Of a stretch of 64,000 nt of DNA, positions 56,801-64,000 are shown piece by piece. This stretch comes from Chlorogloea purpurea SAG 13.99 (GTDB lineage: Bacteria > Cyanobacteriota > Cyanobacteriia > Cyanobacteriales > Microcystaceae). The DNA lies in NCBI GenBank assembly GCA_016903695.1, contig JADQBB010000006.1, positions 62,001 through 126,000 on the forward strand, in the 5' to 3' direction. Within the stretch, counting starts at the first letter, position 1, and each line of letters opens with the position of its first letter. A program made the translations under genes and the position numbers. The notes beneath the pieces are model-generated. The model made no database searches, was not told the origin of the DNA, and was given only the letters and a program-made list of their open reading frames with translations.

Positions 56801-57421
56801 TTAACTCGGATACATGGCGTTGATAACTTGAGCCGGGTCTACGTACTGACCACTATACATCAAACCCCAGTGAAGATGAGGCCCCGTCGTTCTTCCCGTC
56901 ATACCGACTCTAGCGATTCTTGCGCCCACGGGTATATCCTGCCCCAAGGCTAACATGATACCGCCATCTCGATCGAGCAAAAACTTCCCCCCGGATGTGG
57001 ATTGTACATAACCCATTAAATGGCAGTATATGTGAGTCCACTGTCCCGACTGAATTTGAATCATCGTCCCGCAGCCGGTATTATCGGATAATTCTACAAT
57101 TCTACCCGTCCACCAGCTTCGCACGTAAGAGCCTAAAGGAGCGGCTATATCCAACCCGGCGTGGAATTGTCGGCTACCATCTACAGGGGAAGCTCGATAA
57201 CCAAAACCGGATGTATAAGCTTGAAAATTTTCCACCGGGAAAGAGGCGCTACCCCAGCCCGGATTCTGTAAAACCCTCGCCTGTTGATTCTGGGCTTTTA
57301 GAGGAGTCACCGCCCCTAACGTCCAATAAATTATTAACAGTGTCAGGATCAACAACCAGAATCGACCGTGTTTGGAACGAAATATTTTATATTTCCGTCT
57401 TAATTTCTTGATACTGACCAT
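56801..57421 (-). CDS. M23-family (LytM) metallopeptidase
   Basis: 206 residues. One N-terminal membrane or signal segment (RFWLLILTLLIIYWTLGAVTP) precedes a LytM/M23 domain. The zinc ligands are visible: HAGLD (HxxxD) and the HLH of GPHLHWGLMYSG. GCGTMIQIQSGQWTHIYCHL is also typical of the fold. Such enzymes cut peptidoglycan cross-links, or activate amidases when inactive; here the ligands look intact. It is the last gene of the minus-strand polysaccharide run, 12 bases after the GT4 gene. Confidence 0.92.
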   Translation of the reverse strand: MVSIKKLRRKYKIFRSKHGRFWLLILTLLIIYWTLGAVTPLKAQNQQARVLQNPGWGSASFPVENFQAYTSGFGYRASPVDGSRQFHAGLDIAAPLGSYVRSWWTGRIVELSDNTGCGTMIQIQSGQWTHIYCHLMGYVQSTSGGKFLLDRDGGIMLALGQDIPVGARIARVGMTGRTTGPHLHWGLMYSGQYVDPAQVINAMYPS

Positions 57422-57433
57422 AATTTTTACTTC

Positions 57434-58615
57434 TCACACTTTTACACAGGCTAATAACTGTTTGTAAAATTCCAGTTGATTAGTTGCTAATGCTTTATTA
57501 GTATAATCGCTCATCACTCTTTCGTAACCCCTACTGGCTAATTCTTCTTGTAGTTGCGGGCGCTGCATCAATTTTTTTATACACTCCCTCAATGCCGTTT
57601 CATCCCCTTCGGGAAAAATCAATCCCGCCTCACTAATAACATGGGGTATCTCTCCCGAATCCGAGCCGATAACGGGTACTTTACAAGCCATCGCCTCTAT
57701 CAATACGTGACCGAATTGTTCTTTCCAACCTACTGCCGTCAGGGTTTTTACATCGTAATTGGTTTCTGAGGGTAAGACTAGGGTATCCATTATATTAATG
57801 TAATCGGGAACTCGATCGTGCGGTACACTCTCAACCAAGATTAATCTCTCTTCTATTCCTCGTCTTCGTGCCTCGTAGATAATCGTCTCTTGCAGCTGTC
57901 CCCTACCCAATAACAACAATTTCCAGCTATTTGAAGTTAATCCCGCCGTAGCTTTCAATAAAGTTAATATGCCCTTCTCCTGTACGAACCTACCCACAAA
58001 ACCGATAACAAAGTCATCGGCGCTGATTCCTAACTCTTTTTTTAATTGCGGTTGAGACTTGGGCGAAAATAATTTCTCATCCACTCCCAATTGAGGTAAA
58101 ACTTTTGCCACCCCCCTATAACCGTGTTCCCGAAGAATATCTACTCCATCCTGATTTCCAGAAATTAAACCGTCGGTATTTTTCAAGTTATACGCTTCTA
58201 ACCAAGAAATAGGAAATTTTGTTATATATGGCAAATTCCACCATGTGAAAAATACATTCTTAGCTTTTAAATCCAGCATTTTATTTAAAGTAATTAATTG
58301 AGCATATCCTAAGGATTTTGCTCCTTGTTCTACTTGAATTATGTGGGGCTTGAATTCTCTTAAAATATTAATTATTTCAGTTTTAAATGTTAATAAAGCT
58401 TGATTATTGTGACTAAAATTAGGAATCGGTATAAGACGAAAGTTTCCCTCTAATCTTAACTGAGGCTCAATTAACTTATTTTGTACTCCCCCTGGTTTCC
58501 ATTTTTGAGGAACGATAACCACTACTTCCGTCTTAGGTTCCAAGTTAGCTAAAACACGTAATTTTTGACAATTTAGCTCCACGATGTAGGTATGGCTTGC
58601 AACTAAAATTTTCAT
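57434..58615 (-). CDS. GT4-family glycosyltransferase
   Basis: 393 residues from the ATG at 58615, which overlaps the upstream stop as ATGA; an upstream in-frame ATG at 58660 lies inside the previous gene. GT-B features are MKILVASHTYIVELNCQKLRVLANL, FVIGFVGRFVQEKGILTLLKA, LLLLGRGQLQETI, and the donor loop GWKEQFGHVLIEAMACKVPVIGSDSGEIPHVI. The translational coupling places it firmly in the polysaccharide operon that starts at 61357. The donor sugar is unknown. Confidence 0.92.
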   Translation of the reverse strand: MKILVASHTYIVELNCQKLRVLANLEPKTEVVVIVPQKWKPGGVQNKLIEPQLRLEGNFRLIPIPNFSHNNQALLTFKTEIINILREFKPHIIQVEQGAKSLGYAQLITLNKMLDLKAKNVFFTWWNLPYITKFPISWLEAYNLKNTDGLISGNQDGVDILREHGYRGVAKVLPQLGVDEKLFSPKSQPQLKKELGISADDFVIGFVGRFVQEKGILTLLKATAGLTSNSWKLLLLGRGQLQETIIYEARRRGIEERLILVESVPHDRVPDYINIMDTLVLPSETNYDVKTLTAVGWKEQFGHVLIEAMACKVPVIGSDSGEIPHVISEAGLIFPEGDETALRECIKKLMQRPQLQEELASRGYERVMSDYTNKALATNQLEFYKQLLACVKV

Positions 58616-59622
58616 GTTTTTTGTTCGTCTAAGCTCGTGTAAACTTGTCCTCGATTCCAAACAGAAATCAGTGTAGTTTTCAGCGCATCCAAAAAGCCTA
58701 AAATATAAAAGATTCCCCTAGAGATAATTTTAATAGGTGAGCCACTTTTATTGCAGGGGGGATTACCTAAAACGTGACAATCAAAAAGCTTGCCGTAAAG
58801 TTGTAATTGTTGAGCTGGGGTAAGATTTTTTAAAGCCATTAAAAAATGGTTGTGATAGAAAGTAATTTGATATTGTAGAGATCTCGTACTGATGTCGTGA
58901 CAACCTCCCGTTTCTTCACCTAGGTGAGTCAGGTAAGCAGAAGGGTCATACCATATATAGTAGGGTGTTGATCGCAATCTTAAACTAAAATCCGATTCCT
59001 CCCGCACCGCGCTACCCCGAAAACGTTCGTCGAACCAAATATTATATTTGCTGAAAATTTCCCGCCGGAAAGACATATTACAACCACGCGGAGAAATAAC
59101 CCTCTGTGATTTAGTAGTGTGAACTAAATCGATATGATACCAAGCGATACCGGGGTTCATAGCTTCTGGCGGTAAATCTTCGATTTCGTAGGGGGTATCA
59201 TTGAGGGTAATTTTTTGCGAGTCGGCCATTTTCATGCGATCGAACACTCTTCCTGCCACAACTCCTATCCCAGGATTATTGACAAAATTTATAGCGTGTG
59301 AAGCAAGATAACCCTCAGGCAACCGCACATCATCATCTATAAAGAGTATAATCTCACCCTTAGCCCTTCGCACCCCGTAATTTCTCGCTCCTGGTAAACT
59401 AGCCCAATCGACGCGATACCAAGTAATTTTTCCCGCTGCGGCTAAAAATTCCAAATAAGCTTGTATTTCAGGGGTATGAGAGGGGGTTTGATCGATAACT
59501 AAAATTTCAAAGCTAGGATATTCCTGTTCCAGGAGATCGTCTAAAGTATCCCTGAGAGGGTCTTCGCGTCTGTAAGTGGGGATGATCACGGAAATAAGTG
59601 GAAAAATCATAGGAGTAACCAT
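58612..59622 (-). CDS. Glycosyltransferase family 2
   Basis: 336 residues. It is a GT-A enzyme with FPLISVIIPTYRREDPLRDTLDDLLEQEYPSFEILVIDQT, the DxD-type motif ILFIDDDVRLPEG, RGCNMSFRREIF and a later REESDFSLRLR acid/ED motif, typical of inverting GT2 enzymes of surface-sugar synthesis. A second possible ATG lies at 59610. It starts one base after the stop of the membrane protein upstream and overlaps the GT4 gene downstream by four bases. Confidence 0.92.
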   Translation of the reverse strand: MVTPMIFPLISVIIPTYRREDPLRDTLDDLLEQEYPSFEILVIDQTPSHTPEIQAYLEFLAAAGKITWYRVDWASLPGARNYGVRRAKGEIILFIDDDVRLPEGYLASHAINFVNNPGIGVVAGRVFDRMKMADSQKITLNDTPYEIEDLPPEAMNPGIAWYHIDLVHTTKSQRVISPRGCNMSFRREIFSKYNIWFDERFRGSAVREESDFSLRLRSTPYYIWYDPSAYLTHLGEETGGCHDISTRSLQYQITFYHNHFLMALKNLTPAQQLQLYGKLFDCHVLGNPPCNKSGSPIKIISRGIFYILGFLDALKTTLISVWNRGQVYTSLDEQKT

Positions 59623-59623
59623 G

Positions 59624-61357
59624 TCAAGCCAAAGAAATATTTTTCCTTTTTAACTTTAATAATTTTTTCTCGTCACGGGGGTTATCTGACTGGGCCAGGG
59701 CCTGTTCTTTTTGCTGTTTTTCGATAACGGGAATGCGAAAAATCACGCCAGCGAAAGTCCAATAATAAATGCCTACCGGGTCAGTGTCGAGGGGATACCA
59801 GTAGGGAACATAAGCCACGATCACCATGAACAGCCAAAAACTGCCCCCGATGGTGCGTAAATTAGGATCGCGTATTTTTATAAACACCATGAATGTGGCG
59901 TAAACCAAGGAGGTGATAAAGATTAGGAACGCCACAAATCCCACATAGCCCATTTCATATATCAGCTTAGCGAAAAATGTTTCTAAAAAGATTACAGGCC
60001 AGAATACTCTGGCGCTGGAAGTGGCTTTACCTAATCCCCATCCTAAGAAACTATAGTATCTGTCTGTAGAATATTCAATTTGTTGTTGGATAAATAGTAG
60101 CGGCGGGCTATTATTCCAACGATTGATCGCACTTTGTAAACGTTGTTGGGCGAAGTCGGGATTCACCAATAATACGCCCACCGCTAATAATATGCCTACA
60201 ACTATAGCTATGGGGATAAAACGTTTGAAGTTAGTTATCTGGCCAGTCAAGACAATTAATACTGTTATTATTAAGGGTACGGCGATAAAAGCCAATCTCT
60301 GACCGCAAATCACAGCATTAATAAAAACTAAACTCAGGGCTAGTATACCTAAAGAACGCCACCATTTGGATACTTCACTGAAACTAGCCGCAAAACAAAT
60401 AATGGCATTAGACACTAAAAACCATCCCCAGTGCCACGGAGAGACGAAAGTGCCTGGCAAGCGGATCATCCCCACTTCCGGACTATAGATCAAAGACCCC
60501 CCCACGAAGCATTTAGCGGCTAGAGTGGCTTTATATAAATCATCTCCCGATGCCCCCCTAGTACCTTGACAGATACCCGTACGCAAAAACCAAAATTGAA
60601 TTATTCCTAGAACACAAGCAATAATGGCTACAGTCACCATCAAGCGAAGCATAAACCTGAGACAGTTAATATCTTTGATTAAATAATAGGTACAAAAAAT
60701 TAGAGGTATATAACCGATGAGAACTTTTAAACCCAAAAGACCTCCCAGTACAGGGCTACCTTCACGGCAAGGATATAAATAGTTTCTTCCATCAGGCCCA
60801 ATCACCCACCGCTCACTCACAAGATCACAAGAGATATAAAACTGTTGTTGTACGTTGACTACCACAAAAGTTAATAGTGCAAAAGTTAAAAAGATAGCTA
60901 ACCCAGGAATAATTACTTTAGAAACTAAAATAGGTTGCTTTTGCTTTTTACAGTCGACAACTAATCTTATTAAAGCTGGAAAATATAAAACATCTTTAGA
61001 AATCTGCAAAATAGTATTTCCATCACCGAGCCAATACACTACAGTTCCATTAAAAGGCAAATACACGAGAAACGTCCAAAGAGAAGTACGGGGATAAAAA
61101 TAAGATAAAATCAGGGCGGTAACTGCTACTACGGTCATGATCCCATACTTGAAATTATCAGTTAAATACCCGACGGGAACGGCGAAAATCACACCCAAAA
61201 AGATAGACACGCTAGCGACAGTTATTAATTTTTGAATCTTCTCTTGGGTTTCCCTTTTCTTGATGGCTAGCTCTTTTTTATCAACAACACGATCGGCATT
61301 GGGTGTTGACTTCTTGACCTCTTTTGTCTGCTTTTTTCGCCATCTTAAGTTAGTCAT
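59624..61357 (-). CDS. O-antigen ligase/polymerase-like membrane protein
   Basis: 577 residues. After a charged N-terminal tail of about 45 residues come roughly twelve hydrophobic segments. A long periplasmic loop (about 380-450) contains NPDFAQQRLQSAINRWNNSPPLLFIQQQIEYSTDRYYSFLGWGLGKATSSAR. This layout fits the Wzy_C/O-antigen ligase family, which joins or polymerises lipid-linked glycans outside the membrane. No ribosome site is seen before the ATG at 61357; a tnpB element ends 28 bases upstream. It is the first gene of the second polysaccharide operon. Confidence 0.8.
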   Translation of the reverse strand: MTNLRWRKKQTKEVKKSTPNADRVVDKKELAIKKRETQEKIQKLITVASVSIFLGVIFAVPVGYLTDNFKYGIMTVVAVTALILSYFYPRTSLWTFLVYLPFNGTVVYWLGDGNTILQISKDVLYFPALIRLVVDCKKQKQPILVSKVIIPGLAIFLTFALLTFVVVNVQQQFYISCDLVSERWVIGPDGRNYLYPCREGSPVLGGLLGLKVLIGYIPLIFCTYYLIKDINCLRFMLRLMVTVAIIACVLGIIQFWFLRTGICQGTRGASGDDLYKATLAAKCFVGGSLIYSPEVGMIRLPGTFVSPWHWGWFLVSNAIICFAASFSEVSKWWRSLGILALSLVFINAVICGQRLAFIAVPLIITVLIVLTGQITNFKRFIPIAIVVGILLAVGVLLVNPDFAQQRLQSAINRWNNSPPLLFIQQQIEYSTDRYYSFLGWGLGKATSSARVFWPVIFLETFFAKLIYEMGYVGFVAFLIFITSLVYATFMVFIKIRDPNLRTIGGSFWLFMVIVAYVPYWYPLDTDPVGIYYWTFAGVIFRIPVIEKQQKEQALAQSDNPRDEKKLLKLKRKNISLA

Positions 61358-61385
61358 GAGTAGGGCTGTAATCTTTATAGTGCAT

Positions 61386-61560
61386 TGACACTCTACCGCC
61401 CTACAAGGGCGAAGATTCTTAAGAGATTTTCATCCTTAAAGGGTTAGCCAAAAACCCGCTAGACACTCGCTCTATATCGAGTCCGTGCTTACTTTTAACT
61501 AGAATATTGGCGGCTCCGTTTATATCGGCAGAGACAGAATGTTTGTCTTTCGTCCGGTAT
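61386..61560 (-). ncRNA. Predicted omega (reRNA) scaffold at the tnpB 3' end
   Basis: In IS605-type systems the guide RNA comes from the tnpB 3' end plus the right end, and its guide is the sequence directly beyond the element. By that rule the scaffold would cover roughly this stretch, with the guide TGCACTATAAAGATTACAGC (complement of 61365-61384). The 5' limit is a guess from known omega-RNA lengths. Confidence 0.4.
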
Positions 61561-62675
61561 AAACCCCTTTTAATCCTCTTCCCGGAAAACTTATATTTAC
61601 CCGGATTATCAGCATTATAAACGGGAATTTCATCACCATCATAAAAGCTCGCTTTGGAAGTATATGATTCCTCTTGTTCGACGTAGTGAATGGAATATCG
61701 CTCGCATAAAGATTCCAGTTTCCGTCTTAATTGCCAGAAAGGTATAGAGACGATATTCTGGTTGTTGATACGCCCGATATTGATCTCCTGTTTTATCCCC
61801 GGATTATAACCAACTATCAACTTGCCGATTTTATGGGTCAGACAGTGGTTGATTATAATTCGGGCGGCTTTATTGAGATAATCTCTAACCGAATTATTAC
61901 GTCGTCCATTGAGGAAAGCCTGTTGGTTCGTCAACCCTTTAATACCCTGTTTATCTTTGGCTGATTGTAGTTGAGCGTTACGCTTGTTATACCACTGATT
62001 TATGCTTTTAAGTTTTTTTCCATCAATCAAGAATTGATGCCCTTCGGTGTCAAAACAAGCCGCTAAATTATCAACTCCCAAGTCGATCGCCATCGATGAA
62101 TCGGGTTTCACTCCACTCTCTATCTTTTCGTCTTCATATACATATTCGATCTCGAACCAACGGGCCGAGTAGACCGGATGTATCCGAACCTCCTTAATTT
62201 GTTTATCTTTAAGTCTTTCGGGGAGTTGAATTTTCACCTCACCGTATGCCTTCTTAAATTCCGGTGACATGGGGATCTTGAACATCCCGTCCGACACTTT
62301 TATCCGGGGGATTATCAGGGGGAAATACCCTTCTTTGGGCAGGTATTTAGGGAGTTGTGGTTTCTGGTCACATCTTCCTATGCTAATGGCTTTAACCAAT
62401 CCCACGAAAGACCTCATGCTCCTATCCACCACCTTCATCGTCTGTTGGGCGATGTCGGTATTGAGAAGTTTATAGTTCTCGTTTTCCTTGCAGATGTGGT
62501 AGTTGGATTCGTAGGTCAGGCGTTTTCTCGAACTGAAAAAATATTGCCTACATTCGTACAACGCCACGTTAAACAGATTCTTACTCAACCGACATAAGGC
62601 TGTCAGGGCGAGAAATTCCCGTCCATTAAGCTTCCTGAGTTGATTTTTCTGAGTGGCGTACATACTGAGCACCAT
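61419..62675 (-). CDS. tnpB: TnpB, RNA-guided nuclease of an IS605-type element
   Basis: 418 residues from the ATG at 62675. The frame is open to 62738, but that part lies upstream of the promoter at 62697-62725, so it cannot be translated from that transcript; a further ATG is at 62663. The N-terminal OrfB domain (LTALCRLSKNLFNVALYECRQYF) is followed by a RuvC nuclease with all three acids: MAIDLGVDNLAA, EQEESYTSKASF and SADINGAANIL. The usual four zinc-ribbon cysteines are missing; instead it has the SGKRIKRGLYRTKDKHS form. TnpB cuts DNA matching its guide RNA next to a short motif. The gene looks intact. Confidence 0.92.
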   Translation of the reverse strand: MVLSMYATQKNQLRKLNGREFLALTALCRLSKNLFNVALYECRQYFFSSRKRLTYESNYHICKENENYKLLNTDIAQQTMKVVDRSMRSFVGLVKAISIGRCDQKPQLPKYLPKEGYFPLIIPRIKVSDGMFKIPMSPEFKKAYGEVKIQLPERLKDKQIKEVRIHPVYSARWFEIEYVYEDEKIESGVKPDSSMAIDLGVDNLAACFDTEGHQFLIDGKKLKSINQWYNKRNAQLQSAKDKQGIKGLTNQQAFLNGRRNNSVRDYLNKAARIIINHCLTHKIGKLIVGYNPGIKQEINIGRINNQNIVSIPFWQLRRKLESLCERYSIHYVEQEESYTSKASFYDGDEIPVYNADNPGKYKFSGKRIKRGLYRTKDKHSVSADINGAANILVKSKHGLDIERVSSGFLANPLRMKIS

Positions 62676-62696
62676 TCTATTTTTCACTGTTATTTT

Positions 62697-62725
62697 ATTA
62701 TATAGCGAAAACTTGAGAATGTAAA
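62697..62725 (-). promoter_or_regulatory. Consensus sigma-70 promoter of tnpB
   Basis: On the minus strand TTTACA (complement of 62720-62725) and TATAAT (complement of 62697-62702) are separated by exactly 17 bases. This is the best promoter match in the window. Transcription would begin near 62690, about 15 bases before the tnpB ATG chosen here, and run towards the polysaccharide operon. Confidence 0.7.
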
Positions 62726-62774
62726 CCTGAAGCCGCACTAAAGCGCGGGGTTTCTACCCGTGTTTTGACGATGA

Positions 62775-64000
62775 TTAACGGGCTACTAAATAAGTTTCCA
62801 CAGCTTCCGTCAGCTTTGTCGTCCAATAATTAGCTATATCGGCACTTGCTGATTCTACCATGACTCTTATGAGAGGTTCTGTACCGGAAGCCCTCACTAG
62901 AATTCTTCCCGACTCTGCCATGGTTGTTTCAGCTTCGGCGATAACCTGTTGTAATTCTTCACATTTTTGCCACTGAGCGCGTTTATCTGGATCGACCACC
63001 CTCACATTCTGTAAAATTTGTGGGTAGCGCTGAAAACTATTCCTAACTAAGCTTTCTAGAGAACTTCCCGAATTTCTCACCAATCCCGCTATATGTAATG
63101 CTGTTTGCAACCCATCTCCCGACACCCCGTAGTGATGACAGATAACGTGTCCCGATTGTTCGCCCCCTAACATGGCTCCCGTTTCCCACATTTTAGCTTG
63201 AACCTGTTGGTCGCCCACTGCAGTTCTAATAAATTTTCCTCCCGCGGTAGACCAAGCGCGTTCAAAGCCTAAGTTAGCCATGACGGTAGCGATTAGTAGG
63301 TTCATGGGTAATTTGCCCTCTCTCATCAAGCTTTGACCCCACAGATAAAGTATATAATCTCCGTCTACGGGCTGCCCTGTTCCATCTACCGCCATAACTC
63401 GGTCGGCGTCTCCATCAAAAGCAAATCCCATATGGGCTTGATATTCGATAACAGCTTGTTGTAATTTGTTTAAGTGGGTGGAGCCGCATTGAACGTTAAT
63501 ACGATCGCCATCGGGTCGAGCGTGTAAACAGATGATCTCGGCCCCGAGTTGTTGGAATATTTGCGGGGCTATTTCTGCTGAAGCACCCCAAGCCAAATCT
63601 AGAACTATTTTCATCCCTCTTAAATGTGATTCTGAACTTAGTCCGTTGATGAGAGCTTCTTGATAAAGACTAACTAACTGGGGTCGATAATAGCGTCTTC
63701 CCCAACGCTCGCCTATATATTTGGTACCTGCTAATCCCCTCAACCCTTTTTCAATCTGTTCGGCCTGATAGGTGCTGATTTTCGTCCCCTCGCGGCTGAA
63801 AAATTTAATGCCGTTGTCTTCCGGGGGGTTATGGCTCGCAGAGATCATAATTCCCCCTATCGCTTCGCTATGACGGGTTAAATGAGCAACGCAGGGAGTA
63901 GGGCATAATCCCAATTGCCACACTTCTAAACCTGCGGAAGTCAATCCCGCCGTGATCGCCGTGGCTAACATATCACTGGAGTTGCGAGAATCTTGTCCGA
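62775..64000 (-). CDS. glmM: Phosphoglucosamine mutase (5' end beyond window)
   Basis: About 408 residues are visible; the frame continues past the right edge through [15 protein letters not shown], so the ATG at 63971 is internal. GlmM interconverts glucosamine-6-phosphate and glucosamine-1-phosphate on the way to UDP-GlcNAc. The phosphoserine loop is [16 protein letters not shown], the Mg2+ site [12 protein letters not shown], the sugar loop GGEQSGHVI and the phosphate-binding loop [15 protein letters not shown]. GlmM is the likeliest subtype; other phosphohexomutases share the fold. It supplies a precursor for peptidoglycan and surface sugars, in keeping with nearby genes. Confidence 0.93.
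   Translation of the reverse strand, partial: GQDSRNSSDMLATAITAGLTSAGLEVWQLGLCPTPCVAHLTRHSEAIGGIMISASHNPPEDNGIKFFSREGTKISTYQAEQIEKGLRGLAGTKYIGERWGRRYYRPQLVSLYQEALINGLSSESHLRGMKIVLDLAWGASAEIAPQIFQQLGAEIICLHARPDGDRINVQCGSTHLNKLQQAVIEYQAHMGFAFDGDADRVMAVDGTGQPVDGDYILYLWGQSLMREGKLPMNLLIATVMANLGFERAWSTAGGKFIRTAVGDQQVQAKMWETGAMLGGEQSGHVICHHYGVSGDGLQTALHIAGLVRNSGSSLESLVRNSFQRYPQILQNVRVVDPDKRAQWQKCEELQQVIAEAETTMAESGRILVRASGTEPLIRVMVESASADIANYWTTKLTEAVETYLVAR

Larger units (their letters stand above)
61385..62762 (-). mobile_element. Stand-alone tnpB element (IS605/IS1341 type)
   Basis: The element consists of tnpB with recognisable ends and no tnpA. The right end has a hairpin CGCCCT/AGGGCG (61397-61411) followed on the minus strand by GTAGAGTGTCAA, ending at 61385, the form usual for IS605-like right ends. 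The left end near 62733-62762 has imperfect hairpins (CCGC...GCGG, CGGG...CCCG). The exact left boundary is uncertain by about 15 bases. It lies directly after the glmM stop and just before a polysaccharide operon. Confidence 0.75.

Noticed and set aside
62676-62738. 21-residue N-terminal extension of TnpB
   Set aside because: A consensus promoter (62697-62725) lies within it, so the transcript starts after this segment.
1-64000. tRNA, rRNA or CRISPR arrays
   Set aside because: Intergenic regions were read on both strands; no cloverleaf, rRNA segment or regularly spaced repeats were found.

Overview
The window is chromosomal DNA of a cyanobacterium. It carries psaA, psaB, psaF and psaJ of photosystem I, several genes found only in cyanobacteria (DUF2605, DUF2973 and DUF3370 families), and seven copies of the HIP1 octamer GCGATCGC found by eye (5180, 6803, 34751, 38681, 41110, 43410, 47510). 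I cannot name the genus. No rRNA, tRNA, CRISPR array or prophage was seen. One transposon-like element is present, a lone tnpB unit near the right end.

Left region (1-11.3 kb, all minus strand): part of a hybrid NRPS-PKS natural-product cluster, cut by the left edge. In transcription order it has a membrane-anchored PAF-acetylhydrolase-like protein, a 2418-residue half-C/A/PCP/KS/AT/ACP/aminotransferase protein, a JmjC-like cupin fused to a TIGR04325-type methyltransferase, and the first 146 residues of an NRPS that opens with a condensation domain. The adenylation code reads as the known valine code and the PKS module has no reductive domains. The simplest predicted product of the big protein is therefore a valine-derived beta,gamma-diamino acyl unit.

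Exopolysaccharide region 1 (11.9-26.8 kb): a plus-strand beta-helix, pectate-lyase-like protein faces a minus-strand cluster. The cluster holds four GT4 glycosyltransferases, one GT2, one methyltransferase, a Wzy-like polymerase, an ABC exporter/flippase and a Wzc-like co-polymerase.

Central housekeeping region (27.5-55.5 kb): a ferredoxin-cobQ-unknown operon, a SIMPL protein, psaF-psaJ-EamA transporter, tsaD-truB, murG, secreted and lipoprotein unknowns, psaA-psaB, a pentapeptide/TPR protein, an SNF2 helicase, valS, a Uma2 protein, corA and a DUF3370 protein.

Exopolysaccharide region 2 (55.7-61.4 kb): an AT-rich plus-strand glycosyltransferase-like gene faces an M23 peptidase, a GT4, a GT2 and an O-antigen-ligase-like membrane protein. 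Between that operon and the partial glmM at the right edge sits the tnpB element. It has a consensus promoter, a recognisable right end and a deducible guide sequence that falls in the leader of the polysaccharide operon.
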